64,000 bases of DNA, taken from the NCBI RefSeq assembly GCF_900094705.1, contig NZ_FMAR01000010.1:123030-187029 (forward strand). Direction: 5' to 3'. Position 1 is the stretch's first letter, and the number at the start of each line of letters is the position of its first letter. The position numbers were made by a program, and so were the translations under genes. This stretch comes from Chitinophaga costaii (GTDB lineage Bacteria > Bacteroidota > Bacteroidia > Chitinophagales > Chitinophagaceae). Positions 35,068 through 43,896 of this stretch are shown here, one piece after another. The notes under the pieces were generated by a model that was not told where the DNA came from, ran no database searches, and worked only from the letters and a program-made list of their open reading frames with translations.

Positions 35068-36015
35068 TCACACCTCCACAGATTTACTCAGCTTGTGCAT
35101 TTCCAATACCGTCATACTGCCATCTTCGCGGTACATGGGTACAAACTTTCTTCCGAATTTTATTTCATCGAATGTATAAGAGGTACGTTGCAGCACAAAG
35201 TTGGAATATACGTCGTTGAAGCCACGGATCATAACGTATATTTCCACATCGGCTGCCTCGAGGTCTGCTGCGGTAAGGCCCTGGATGGGGCTTTCGTTGT
35301 CTATAGGATGTACCACCGTCCAGTTCATGGGCAGGTTTTCTACTTTGTTACGCTCCAGTTTCAACTCATAATATTGGTAACGTTTTTTACCATTCACCTC
35401 CGCCAGCATGGCCATATTTACCTGCACGGTTACGTCGCAAAGTGTGTGTTCGTCTTTATAACCTGCAAAGCGAAACATTAGCGCAGCACCGCCATCATAG
35501 GGTGCTATTACGGCATATTCGCTGAAGGCCAGGTGGGCGCGTGGACGGCTAAAGCGGCCATAGATTAAACCCGTAGCCACGGCAAAAGACAGGAAGCCGC
35601 TCATAGCCTCTATAGCCGCCAGCAGGTTGGCCCCGTCACCCACCGGGTTCACCCGGCCATAACCTACCGTGGTAAAGGTTTCTGTACTGAAAAAAAAGGC
35701 TTCTTTAAAAATGCCCCAGGCCGTATGAGACACCACGCCCTGCAACTGGCTGATGCCGATGAGCAGGTATAAGCTGGCATAAAGTAGGTTAATGCAGCAA
35801 TAGGCCGCTACCAAACATAATACAAATGTAGGCCAGGACAAGTTCAGCAAGGCATGGTATACGCTGAAACGGTTCCAAAACTTACGCCCCTCGCGGCGCA
35901 GGTTGTAGGTACCATCTTTGTTCAGAAAACGGTTGCCATGCACGTCGGCAATATTGCTGAAACCAGTGCTCTCATTAATCTTCAAAAAAGGATTTACTTT
36001 TTGCTCCACAGCCAT
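35068..36015 (-). CDS. Inward-rectifier-type potassium channel (KirBac)
   Basis: 315 residues from ATG 36015; a GTG further upstream (36063) would precede the -7 box. Layout: N-terminal amphipathic slide helix region (FWNRFSVYHALLNLSWPTFVLCLVAAYCC, leading into M1), pore helix and selectivity filter TVGYG (116-120) in ETFTTVGYGRVNPVG, M2 (LLAAIEAMSGFLSFAVATGLIYGRFSRP) and a cytoplasmic immunoglobulin-like gating domain (SEYAVIAPYDGGAALMFRFAGYK to the C-terminus). It forms tetrameric K channels in the inner membrane. Convergent with tetR (18 bp apart) and 107 bp after the radical SAM gene. Confidence 0.95.
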   Translation of the reverse strand: MAVEQKVNPFLKINESTGFSNIADVHGNRFLNKDGTYNLRREGRKFWNRFSVYHALLNLSWPTFVLCLVAAYCCINLLYASLYLLIGISQLQGVVSHTAWGIFKEAFFFSTETFTTVGYGRVNPVGDGANLLAAIEAMSGFLSFAVATGLIYGRFSRPRAHLAFSEYAVIAPYDGGAALMFRFAGYKDEHTLCDVTVQVNMAMLAEVNGKKRYQYYELKLERNKVENLPMNWTVVHPIDNESPIQGLTAADLEAADVEIYVMIRGFNDVYSNFVLQRTSYTFDEIKFGRKFVPMYREDGSMTVLEMHKLSKSVEV

Positions 36016-36036
36016 GACGTAGGGGTTTAACTCCTT

Positions 36037-36044
36037 CAAAACTA
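36037..36044 (-). promoter_or_regulatory. -7 promoter box of the KirBac gene (TAGTTTTG)
   Basis: Minus-strand TAGTTTTG matches TAnnTTTG and ends 21 nt before ATG 36015. It supports that start over the upstream GTG at 36063 and gives the channel its own promoter. Confidence 0.6.
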
Positions 36045-36122
36045 CTATTCGTTTTTTACACACAGTATTTTTTTGATACAGCCCTTTACAGCCGCTACCA
36101 TGCAGAGGCAGGCGCAGAAGGG

Positions 36123-38324
36123 TTACAGGCGCAGGAGGCCAAATTTCTGCAACCCGCTCACGGGTTTATTATCCCAGAACAGTTCAAAATCTTCCAGGCC
36201 GGCAGCCTCGTAATGGGCTTTTACTTCCTGGTAAGTATAGGTCTTGGCATTGTAGCCAGACAGCTCCGCGAGCATTCCCGCCAGCCATTGACCCTTGGGT
36301 ACGTCTACTCTGATGTTAATAGCCTCCTTTCGACTTTGAAAGGTGAGGGAAGCCATTTCCCAGGAGCTGCCCTTCTTGGTTTTTACAATGGTTTCCATGT
36401 CTGGCGGGCGGCCCAGCCATACCAACCGGGCAGTGGGTTTGGTACTGGTGTATTCTTCCTCCTGCAAGGCCTTGGTAATAAAATCCGGGGCAATGCTGGT
36501 GCGCGGCACTTTAAATTCGAACCACTTTTGCAGCGGGTAATCCAGGCAGGTGCCATGCATGTAATTGAAGAGCGATTTTTTCAGTCCGAAACTATATGCG
36601 GCATGGTCTGCCCCGCCGGGATCGGCATGTTCCAGGTCGTTGTTGGCAAAAGTACCATCAGGGCCCGATACCCGCTGCACACCAAATGCCGCAGGGTTCA
36701 GGCCCACGGGGCTGTGGGCCGTCATGGTGAACTGGTGCCAGAAAGCCGATTGCAGTACGCCCGACTGGAAAAGCTGCCGCACCATTTCCAGGGAATCGAT
36801 GGTTTCTTGCGCAGTTTGCGTGGGGAAACCAAACATTAAATAGGCATGTACCATGATGCCGGCCTCGGTAAAATTGCGGTTCACCCGCGCCACCTGGGCC
36901 ACGGTAATGCCTTTTTTAATGAGGGCCAGCAGCCGGTCGGACGCCACTTCCAGCCCGCCGGATACGGCAATGCAGCCGCTGGCTTTGAGCAGCAGGCAGA
37001 GGTCGCGGGTGAAGCTTTTTTCGAAGCGGATATTGGTCCACCAGCTTACCGTAAGCTTACGGCGAATGATTTCCAGCGCCAGCGCGCGCATAAGGGCGGG
37101 TGGCGCGGCTTCGTCTACAAAGTGAAAACCATTCTGCCCCGTTTGGGCAATAATGGTTTCCATGCGGTCGCACAGCATACTGGCGGTAAGCGGTTCGTAG
37201 TGCTGGATATAATTTAGCGACACATCGCAGAAGGTGCATTTACCCCAGTAACAGCCATGGGCCATGGTGAGCTTGTTCCAACGCCCGTCGCTCCAAAGAC
37301 TATGCATGGGGTTTACTACCTCAATGGCAGAAATGTATTGATCCAGGAGAAAATCACTGTAATCCGGCGTGCCGGTTTGGCCTTGTTTATAGTCGCTGCA
37401 AGAAGGGTTGTTGAGATAAGTTACCTTCCCATCCCTTAACAAGAAAGTACGTTTTAACAGATCTGCTGGAATATCGCCATGCAGGTATTTGAGCAGATTT
37501 TCTACCGGGGCTTCTCCATCGTCGAGGGTAATAAAATCAAAGTATTCAAATACACGAACATCGCTCACGGAGCGCAGCTCGGTATTGGCAAACCCGCCCC
37601 CCATCGCAATCTTTACCTGGGGATGGTGTTGTTTTATCCATTGCGCGCAGCGGAAACCCGCGTATAGATTGCCGGGAAATGGAATGGAAATAGCCACTAA
37701 CCTGGGTTGCACCTGTTGCATATGGGCGGCCAGCAGGTTTGTCATCAGGGTATCGATAAAAGTATATTCCTGTTGCAACGCATGGTGCAGCACTTCGAAG
37801 CTATTCGCAGAACGGCCCAGCTTTTCGGCATAGCGACTAAAACCAAAGTGAGGGTCCACGCATTCCATGATCAGGTCGGACAGGTCTTCGAGGTACATAG
37901 TGGCCAGGTGTTTTGCCCGGTCCTGGGTGCCCATGGTGCCAAAGGCCCAGTACAGGTCGTCCAACTGGGCAAAGCGGTCCGCTTCGGGCAGGAAATCGCG
38001 CTTGGCGATCAGGTGCGCCAGGGTGGGGTTTTTGCCCTGAAGGAATTTCACCACAGCATCGATGGTTTGCAGGTAATCATTTTGCAGCACCAACATGCGC
38101 CGGGCATTGTCTGACCAGTTGCTGGCTCCGGTTTCATTGATCTTGGCAAACAGCCTTGCCAGGCCCTGTTGGGAAAACAGCGCCAGCGTAACCTCAATGC
38201 CCAGGTCGCTCTGGAAAGCGGTGATCTGTTTGGTGTTGAGGAACCCTTTCAAGTAGGCCGTAGCCGGGTAAGGCGTATTGAGCTGTGTGAAAGGCGGTGT
38301 GATCAAAAAAACTTCGGCACTCAA
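36123..38324 (-). CDS. B12-binding-domain radical SAM protein (TTG start)
   Basis: 733 residues, cytoplasmic. The N-terminal part (1-300) has the Rossmann-like cobalamin-binding fold (RLVAISIPFPGNLYAGFRCAQWIKQHHPQVKIAMGGGFANTEL, without a clear DxHxxG). The radical SAM barrel holds HGCYWGKCTFCDVS with Cys358, Cys363 and Cys366, a CX4CX2C spacing rather than the usual CX3CX2C. GGLEVASDRLL and LMFGFPTQTAQET follow. The C-terminal 180 residues are an unrecognised extension. The family does methylations and rearrangements on diverse substrates; none is suggested by neighbours. TTG at 38324 is the only start compatible with the -7 box upstream. Confidence 0.85.
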   Translation of the reverse strand: MSAEVFLITPPFTQLNTPYPATAYLKGFLNTKQITAFQSDLGIEVTLALFSQQGLARLFAKINETGASNWSDNARRMLVLQNDYLQTIDAVVKFLQGKNPTLAHLIAKRDFLPEADRFAQLDDLYWAFGTMGTQDRAKHLATMYLEDLSDLIMECVDPHFGFSRYAEKLGRSANSFEVLHHALQQEYTFIDTLMTNLLAAHMQQVQPRLVAISIPFPGNLYAGFRCAQWIKQHHPQVKIAMGGGFANTELRSVSDVRVFEYFDFITLDDGEAPVENLLKYLHGDIPADLLKRTFLLRDGKVTYLNNPSCSDYKQGQTGTPDYSDFLLDQYISAIEVVNPMHSLWSDGRWNKLTMAHGCYWGKCTFCDVSLNYIQHYEPLTASMLCDRMETIIAQTGQNGFHFVDEAAPPALMRALALEIIRRKLTVSWWTNIRFEKSFTRDLCLLLKASGCIAVSGGLEVASDRLLALIKKGITVAQVARVNRNFTEAGIMVHAYLMFGFPTQTAQETIDSLEMVRQLFQSGVLQSAFWHQFTMTAHSPVGLNPAAFGVQRVSGPDGTFANNDLEHADPGGADHAAYSFGLKKSLFNYMHGTCLDYPLQKWFEFKVPRTSIAPDFITKALQEEEYTSTKPTARLVWLGRPPDMETIVKTKKGSSWEMASLTFQSRKEAINIRVDVPKGQWLAGMLAELSGYNAKTYTYQEVKAHYEAAGLEDFELFWDNKPVSGLQKFGLLRL

Positions 38325-38343
38325 ATCGGGTCATTTTAGCGTA

Positions 38344-38351
38344 CAAAAGTA
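38344..38351 (-). promoter_or_regulatory. -7 promoter box of the radical SAM gene (TACTTTTG)
   Basis: Minus-strand TACTTTTG matches TAnnTTTG and ends 19 nt before the TTG start at 38324. No in-frame ATG lies between, which supports TTG initiation. Confidence 0.6.
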
Positions 38352-38593
38352 GGTTAAAATGTATTAGGTAGCCGGATTAGAGCAGCCCTCCCTCCATGAA
38401 GAGGTGCACCGTGGGCCTGTATGGAAGTTTGGTCATACCCAAGATAAAGCCTGCCAGCGCCCGGGATGCAGGCACCTTAAGCCCCTATGGGAGCCAGGAT
38501 ACGACCAGGCTAAAACTTACCAGCATTTCGGAAAATGCCCCTTATCACCTCTCTTACCTTACATATACTCCCCCGTTCCTGGTAATATTATCC

Positions 38594-38601
38594 TACCTTT
38601 G
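38594..38601 (+). promoter_or_regulatory. -7 promoter box adjoining the second DEAD-box helicase start (TACCTTTG)
   Basis: Perfect TAnnTTTG followed by C, ending 6 nt before ATG 38608. Transcription would start at about the ATG, predicting a leaderless mRNA. In-frame codons upstream to 38404 cannot be in this transcript. Confidence 0.65.
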
Positions 38602-38607
38602 CACGCT

Positions 38608-39942
38608 ATGACTTTCGCAGACCTGAATCTCAATAAGCCGCTGCTCAATGCCTTGCAGGACCTGGGATATACCACGCCCACCACCATCCAGCACCGGGCG
38701 TTTTCGGCCATGATGTCTGGCCGCGACGTATGCGGCATTGCGCAAACCGGCACGGGTAAAACCTTTGCCTACCTGCTGCCCATCCTGCGACAGTGGGAGT
38801 TTTCCAAGGATAGATTTCCCACGGTACTCATTATGGTACCTACCCGGGAACTGGTGGCCCAGGTGGTGGAATCTGTCCACCAGCTAACGCCCTACCTGCG
38901 CGTGGTGACGGAAGGTTTTTACGGTGGGGTGAATATGAACCCCCAAATGGATCGCGCCAGCCAGAAGATAGACATCGTGGTGGCCACCCCAGGCCGCCTG
39001 GTAGACCTGATACTGAGCGGCGCCCTGAAAATGAAAGCCATTAAAAAAGTGGTGATCGATGAAGTGGATGAAATGCTGAACCTGGGCTTCCGCACCCAGA
39101 TCAAACACGTGCTGGACCTGCTGCCCCTGCGCCGGCAAAACACCATGTTCTCCGCCACCATTACCGACGAGGTACAAGCCCTTATCCAAACCTTTTTCAA
39201 CGAACCCCTTATCATAGAAGCCGCCCCCGCAGGCTCTCCCCTGGCTAATATCCAGCAGATTGCCTACGAGGTACCCAACTTTAACACGAAGGTGAACCTG
39301 CTGGAAAAAATGCTCCGGGAAGATGCTACCATGACCAAAGTGCTGGTATTTGCCGCCACCAAGGCGCTAGCCGACGATCTTTTTGAAAAACTGGAACCTG
39401 CATTTCCAGGTAGGGTGGGAGTCATTCATTCTAATAAAGAACAAAATCACCGTTTCAATACCGTGAAGCAATTCCAGGAAGGGAACTACCGTTTTATCAT
39501 CGCCACCGATATCATTGCCCGCGGACTGGATGTGGCGGAAGTATCGCATGTGGTGAACCTGGATGCGCCGGAGGTGCCGGAAGATTACATTCACCGCATT
39601 GGCCGTACTGGCCGAGCAGACCGTCCCGGGGTGGCCATTCTTTTTAAAACGGAACAGGAACAACCCCTGGTGGAAAAGATAGAAGCGCTCATGCACTACC
39701 AGATACCTACCCTCCCCCTGCCGGCGGATGTAGAAATCTCGAACGTGCTTATTGAGTCTGAACTGCCCCCGCCCCTCTTCGTAAAAAACGTGGAGATCCG
39801 CCTTCCCAAAGCCGAACCAAGAGGCCCGGCCTTCCACGAGAAAAAAGCGAAGAACAAAAAGGTGAATGTAAAAGTGAGCCACAAGGATAAGATGAAAGCC
39901 AAATACGGCAAGCCTAAAAAGCGGGGCGCCAAGAAGAAGTAA
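38608..39942 (+). CDS. DEAD-box-family RNA helicase with DEVD motif II and basic tail
   Basis: 444 residues. Q-motif with upstream Phe (TFADLNLNKPLLNALQDLGYTTPTTIQ), Walker A AQTGTGKT, PTRELV, GG, TPGRLVDL, then motif II VIDEVDEM: Asp151-Glu-Val-Asp154 instead of DEAD. SAT, helicase C with ARGLDV and HRIGRTGR follow. The C-terminal 70 residues are very basic (KKAKNKKVNVKVSHKDKMKAKYGKPKKRGAKKK), a likely RNA-binding tail. ATP hydrolysis should survive because the DE pair is intact. Its partner in the window (24477-25619) has DEAD and no tail, so the two probably have different RNA targets. Confidence 0.93.
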   Translation: MTFADLNLNKPLLNALQDLGYTTPTTIQHRAFSAMMSGRDVCGIAQTGTGKTFAYLLPILRQWEFSKDRFPTVLIMVPTRELVAQVVESVHQLTPYLRVVTEGFYGGVNMNPQMDRASQKIDIVVATPGRLVDLILSGALKMKAIKKVVIDEVDEMLNLGFRTQIKHVLDLLPLRRQNTMFSATITDEVQALIQTFFNEPLIIEAAPAGSPLANIQQIAYEVPNFNTKVNLLEKMLREDATMTKVLVFAATKALADDLFEKLEPAFPGRVGVIHSNKEQNHRFNTVKQFQEGNYRFIIATDIIARGLDVAEVSHVVNLDAPEVPEDYIHRIGRTGRADRPGVAILFKTEQEQPLVEKIEALMHYQIPTLPLPADVEISNVLIESELPPPLFVKNVEIRLPKAEPRGPAFHEKKAKNKKVNVKVSHKDKMKAKYGKPKKRGAKKK

Positions 39943-40041
39943 GCTACCCCGCCAGGGCAACAGGTGCATTTCACCCCTTCTTTTTACTGCTTCGCCGGTA
40001 TAGTAGGATACGTAGCAGCGATTATTTGCTAATTTCAGGAA

Positions 40042-41061
40042 ATGGACAGCAATGAAAGACGGATCTGCGTTTACAGCTCGCTGCTGATTGCCTTGATGGT
40101 CAATTCCGGCAGGCTGCTAGCGCTGCGGGAACATGGGATTGTGGCGCAGTACTGGCACTTTAACTTTTGGGAATATAGCTTCCAATTGCTGTATAACCTG
40201 GCTTTCTGTATCCTTTTGTTTTATATTAACCTCGGTGCCCGCTCCCCTATAGCCCGGTACCGGCAGCAGCACTATATTACCTACTATCTTTACAATGGGC
40301 TGTTTATCATGGCCGCCATGCTAACCGGCAATGCCCTGCAATATTTTCTTTTTGCCAATGGTCATTTACCCGGCGTGTTCTGGATGGGATATTTTGCCCG
40401 CTTTGGTCTCAGCGCCATTATGATTGGCATTGTGGTCCGGATCATATTACTGCTGCGCGAAAGCCGGCAAAAAGACCGGGAGCATGAACAACTGAAAACC
40501 AGCTACCTGGAAGCCCAGCTGGAATTATTGAAAGAACAACTAAACCCACACCTGCTGTTCAATTCCCTTAGCAGCCTTTCCGGTATTGTAAGAGAAGATC
40601 CTACCCTGGCCCAGTTCTATATTGGCCACCTGTCCAAGGTATTCCGCCATGCCCTGCTGCGTCCGGGTACCACGCTGGTTACGGTGGCAGATGAATTGCA
40701 GCTGCTGCCCTCTTTTGAAGCCTTGTTGAACATGCGCTTTGAAAAGGGCTTCCGGTTGGAGGTGCAGGTAGATGCTCCCTATCTTACCGCCCGCATCCCA
40801 CATTTATCTTTACAGCCCTTGCTGGAAAATGCAGCCAAACATAACGCCGCCTTACCCGATAGCCCGCTGGTGGTAAAGGTGTATGTGCAGGATGATTGGC
40901 TGATAGTGCATAACAACCTGCAAGAAATAGCCGTGCCGGAACATAGTACGGGCATAGGACTGCTAAACCTGAATGAACGTTTCCGTTTGCTGCTGCACCA
41001 GGAAATTGAGATCGAAAAAACAACCAACGCCTTTATCGTAAAATTGCCCTTACCATTATGA
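40042..41061 (+). CDS. Sensor histidine kinase, LytS/His_kinase (PF06580) type
   Basis: 339 residues. Four to five N-terminal transmembrane helices (about 8-135: SSLLIALMVNSGRLLAL, LLYNLAFCILLFYINL, YYLYNGLFIMAAMLTGNAL, FGLSAIMIGIVVRIILLL) form the sensor. A short coiled coil leads to the His box EAQLELLKEQLNPHLLFNSL with phosphoacceptor His170. The CA domain has LSLQPLLENAAKHNA (N-box) and STGIGLLNLNERF (G-box). The last 4 bp overlap the response regulator gene (ATGA), so the two are translationally coupled. Stimulus unknown. Confidence 0.93.
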   Translation: MDSNERRICVYSSLLIALMVNSGRLLALREHGIVAQYWHFNFWEYSFQLLYNLAFCILLFYINLGARSPIARYRQQHYITYYLYNGLFIMAAMLTGNALQYFLFANGHLPGVFWMGYFARFGLSAIMIGIVVRIILLLRESRQKDREHEQLKTSYLEAQLELLKEQLNPHLLFNSLSSLSGIVREDPTLAQFYIGHLSKVFRHALLRPGTTLVTVADELQLLPSFEALLNMRFEKGFRLEVQVDAPYLTARIPHLSLQPLLENAAKHNAALPDSPLVVKVYVQDDWLIVHNNLQEIAVPEHSTGIGLLNLNERFRLLLHQEIEIEKTTNAFIVKLPLPL

Positions 41062-41843
41062 CATCCCTCCGCATTGCCCTTGTTGAAGATGAACCAGTTA
41101 CTGCCCGCAACCTAGCCCACATGCTACAAAGCCTGGATGAAAACATCCGCATTGTAACGATGCTGCGCAGTGTGAAGGAAGCCACTGCCTGGTTTTCTGA
41201 GCAAGAAGATGGGTACGACCTAGCGTTTATGGATATCCGGCTGGCAGATGGCTTGTCTTTCGACATTTTTAAAAAAGTAAGTATCCACAAGCCAGTAATA
41301 TTTGTGACGGCCTACAACGACTATGCTATTGAAGCCTTTAAAAATAATGGGATCGATTATATCCTGAAACCTTTTGATGAAGCGGAGCTACAACAATCCC
41401 TGCAAAAGTATGAATCCCTGGTGAGGCCTACAGCCACTGGGGCCCAGCCAAACCCCGCTAAGCTGGCAGCCTTGCTGGAACAACTGGAATCTAATATTAA
41501 GCCATATAAAAGATCTTTCCTGGTACACCACCGCGATAAGCTGGTGCCGGTAGAAACCAATAAAATTGCCTGGTGTTATACCGCCCATGAAATCGTGTAC
41601 GCCCACACCCAAGACAACCGGCAATACATCATGGAATTTACCATGGAGCAACTAGAACAACAACTAGACCCCAGCCTGTTTTTCCGGGCCAACCGGCAGT
41701 TTATCGTAAACCGACAGGTAATTACAGAAGTCGATTTTTATTTTAATGGCCGGTTGTTAGTAAAGGTAAAACCCGAACCAACAGAACCTATCCTCATCAG
41801 CAAAGCACGCGTACCCGAATTTAAAAGCTGGATGAACCACTAA
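41058..41843 (+). CDS. LytTR-family response regulator
   Basis: 261 residues. Receiver domain (1-120): IALVEDEPVTARNLA, phospho-acceptor Asp59 in LAFMDIRLADG, and FVTAYNDYAIEAFKNNGIDYILKPFDEAEL with the conserved Thr and Lys. A LytTR DNA-binding domain (about 155-258) shows KRSFLVHHRDKLVPVETNKIAWCYTAHEIVYAHT and FFRANRQFIVNRQVITEVDFYFNGRLLVKV. Its start codon overlaps the kinase stop, marking it as the cognate partner. Target genes are not obvious; the hydroxylase and small envelope genes downstream are candidates by position only. Confidence 0.94.
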   Translation: MTSLRIALVEDEPVTARNLAHMLQSLDENIRIVTMLRSVKEATAWFSEQEDGYDLAFMDIRLADGLSFDIFKKVSIHKPVIFVTAYNDYAIEAFKNNGIDYILKPFDEAELQQSLQKYESLVRPTATGAQPNPAKLAALLEQLESNIKPYKRSFLVHHRDKLVPVETNKIAWCYTAHEIVYAHTQDNRQYIMEFTMEQLEQQLDPSLFFRANRQFIVNRQVITEVDFYFNGRLLVKVKPEPTEPILISKARVPEFKSWMNH

Positions 41844-41954
41844 CGTATTTCACCCCTCCATTTTTCAGCTTCACCCCTTTTCTCCCCGCTAGCATGGCGA
41901 CTATTAGTCACCTTTGTATTGTCTTACATCAAACAATATTAAAGCGCTAATAGT

Positions 41955-42773
41955 ATGAAACACCTGATCGCTCCATACCGCCTGTATGTGCTTTTGTTCC
42001 TCTTACTTTTAATTACAGCAGAAATATGCTGGAGTTGGAAAAAGGATAAGCACGCGTATGAAATACAAGAAACATTCTCCAACCTGGCAGTGCTGGCCGG
42101 TTTCCAGTTTTCAAAATATGTATTTGCCGGTTATCAGCTGGCCGTGTTAGGATTTTTTGCGCGGTATTCATTATTTACCCTGCCCCAAAATGCCTGGGTA
42201 TTTCTGCTGACTTTTTTCGGGGCAGATTTTATTTACTACTGGTTCCACCGGTTTTCGCATAGCTGGAAACCACTCTGGGCTTTTCACCTGATCCATCATT
42301 CGGCCATGCACATGAACCTAACGGCTGCTTACCGGCTCAATTGGTTTTCTGCCATTATCAGCCCTTTGTTTTTCATTCCTTTGGCTTTACTGGGTATGCC
42401 GCCAGGTTTTATTGTAGTGTCTTATGCGCTCAATCTGGTGTATCAGTTTTTCTTACATACCGAAGCGGTAGGTAAGCTGGGAACACTGGAAAAAATAATA
42501 GATACCCCCTCTTCCCACCGCGCCCATCATGGCAGCAATGCCATTTATATCGACAAAAATTTTGGCGGGGTACTCATCATCTGGGACCGGCTGTTTCATA
42601 CCTACCAGCCGGAAACTGAGCCAGTAGTGTATGGACTCACCACCGGGTTTTTAAGTAATAATCCTTTTAAACTGGTAATGCAGGGATTCATGGATTGGTT
42701 TACACCAGTCAAGTCACCCAAAGACCCGGTCACTTCAACCGTCAATTCAGCAGTCTTACCTGCAAAGGGATAA
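41955..42773 (+). CDS. Sterol desaturase/fatty acid hydroxylase-family membrane protein
   Basis: 272 residues, integral membrane di-iron enzyme. Four hydrophobic helices surround three His clusters: HRFSH (about 98), HLIHH (about 111) and HRAHHG (about 188). These are the eight-histidine ligand set of the fatty acid hydroxylase superfamily. The fold begins FFGADFIYYWFHRFSHSWKPLWAFHLIHHSAMHMNLTAAYRLNW. Bacteroidota members hydroxylate or desaturate lipids or carotenoids; no carotenoid or hopanoid gene is nearby to decide. A partial -7 match (CACCTTTG, 41901-41908) lies upstream. Confidence 0.9.
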   Translation: MKHLIAPYRLYVLLFLLLLITAEICWSWKKDKHAYEIQETFSNLAVLAGFQFSKYVFAGYQLAVLGFFARYSLFTLPQNAWVFLLTFFGADFIYYWFHRFSHSWKPLWAFHLIHHSAMHMNLTAAYRLNWFSAIISPLFFIPLALLGMPPGFIVVSYALNLVYQFFLHTEAVGKLGTLEKIIDTPSSHRAHHGSNAIYIDKNFGGVLIIWDRLFHTYQPETEPVVYGLTTGFLSNNPFKLVMQGFMDWFTPVKSPKDPVTSTVNSAVLPAKG

Positions 42774-42831
42774 CCTTGCCGTTCAAATCTTATCCAACAT
42801 ACTATTCATATTCACCTTTAAAATGTATCCA

Positions 42832-43065
42832 ATGATGAAAAGTATCCTTTTAGTTGTTTTACTGGCATTTACCGGAGCCTTTGCGGCCAGCGCCCAAACC
42901 CGTGTGGTAATACGCCCGGTTCCCGTTGCAGTAAGGCCTGCCGTAGTGGTGGCACCCGCCGTACCTGTTGTAGTAGCTACTCCCGTAAGCCCGGTAATTG
43001 TACGCCCGGCTGCGGTGGTGGTACGTCCAGCCATTCGCAGGCGGGTTGTAGTGGTGCGCCGCTAG
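42832..43065 (+). CDS. Small secreted Val/Pro/Arg-rich protein
   Basis: 77 residues from ATG 42832 (starts at 42823 and 42835 are alternatives). Signal peptide MMKSILLVVLLAFTGAFAASAQ with cleavage after AQ. The mature 55 residues are almost only Val, Pro, Ala and Arg in a repeating R-P-x-x-V pattern (VVIRPVPVAVRPAVVVAPAV) ending RRRVVVVRR. It has no cysteine or acidic residue, so it is a very basic, probably extended periplasmic peptide. The opposite strand is also open here because of the repetitive codons, but lacks a signal peptide. Function unknown. Confidence 0.7.
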   Translation: MMKSILLVVLLAFTGAFAASAQTRVVIRPVPVAVRPAVVVAPAVPVVVATPVSPVIVRPAAVVVRPAIRRRVVVVRR

Positions 43066-43112
43066 TATATTTCTTTCTATCATTTATTGCTTCATCAAAT
43101 AAAAAAAACCAA

Positions 43113-43844
43113 ATGAAAACGCCCTATCATTACAAAGCAACATTCGCCATCCTGATTTTCCTGGCCCTTATGACCACCGGCCTTTATTCCTGCAAAAAAG
43201 ATGACGCTCCTGCCAGCACCACCACAGTTACCGAAGCAGATGCCGTAGAACTGGCCACCGATGCCGTAGTGCCGGCAGATGGCGGTATGGTATTGCAGGT
43301 AAATAACTCCGTGATGATCTACCAAACCGCTGCAATAGACTGCGGCGTAGCAAAAGATTCGGCGATTGCAGGCAGCAGCGCCAGTGGAGCTACCCCTTCT
43401 TATAGCTATGCGCTGAACTGGAATTACCTGTTAACTTGTTCCGGCGTGGTGCCTTCCCTGCTTACATTCAATTTTAGCGGCGAAAGCAAATACGATGGCG
43501 TTCATATGTCATCGAACGATAGCAGCACCGGTAATTTTGTCTTAACCGGCATTACCCCTACCGCTACCGCCTATACGCTGAATACCACTTATACCCGCAA
43601 TGGTAGTCAAACTTCTAAAATTGCCCGTAACAACAGTTTCAGCAGCAAGATGAGTATCGAGTCTTCCAACATTACCGTAGATAAAACCAGTCTTAAAATT
43701 TTGTCGGGAGAGGCTACCATCGCTATCAGCGGCAGCTCCACTTCGGGGAGCAGCTTTAGCTACAGCGGAACACTTACTTTTTTAGGAAACGACAAAGCTA
43801 CCTTAGTGCTTAATAGCGGTACTTCCTATACCATTGTATGGTGA
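43113..43844 (+). CDS. Hypothetical lipoprotein, beta-rich
   Basis: 243 residues. Lipoprotein signal (FLALMTTGLYSCKKDD, lipidated Cys about 27 followed by KKDD, typical for this phylum). The mature chain is Ser/Thr/Gly-rich with alternating beta-like segments: ALNWNYLLTCSGVVPSLLTFNFSGESKYDG, TLNTTYTRNGSQTSKIARNN and SFSYSGTLTFLGNDKATLVL. Two cysteines (CGV, TCSG) could form a disulfide. No known domain recognised. It follows the Val/Pro/Arg-rich gene by 47 bp and precedes a Spy-like gene, a run of three small envelope proteins. Confidence 0.75.
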   Translation: MKTPYHYKATFAILIFLALMTTGLYSCKKDDAPASTTTVTEADAVELATDAVVPADGGMVLQVNNSVMIYQTAAIDCGVAKDSAIAGSSASGATPSYSYALNWNYLLTCSGVVPSLLTFNFSGESKYDGVHMSSNDSSTGNFVLTGITPTATAYTLNTTYTRNGSQTSKIARNNSFSSKMSIESSNITVDKTSLKILSGEATIAISGSSTSGSSFSYSGTLTFLGNDKATLVLNSGTSYTIVW

Positions 43845-43896
43845 GCGGCAGCCATACTTTTCACAAAAAAAATCCTTCCATCGTAAAAATGAAACT

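Noticed and set aside
42783..43034. Thr/Gly-rich minus-strand frame
   Set aside because: Mirror of the Val/Pro/Arg-rich gene; it lacks a signal peptide and is produced by the repetitive codons.
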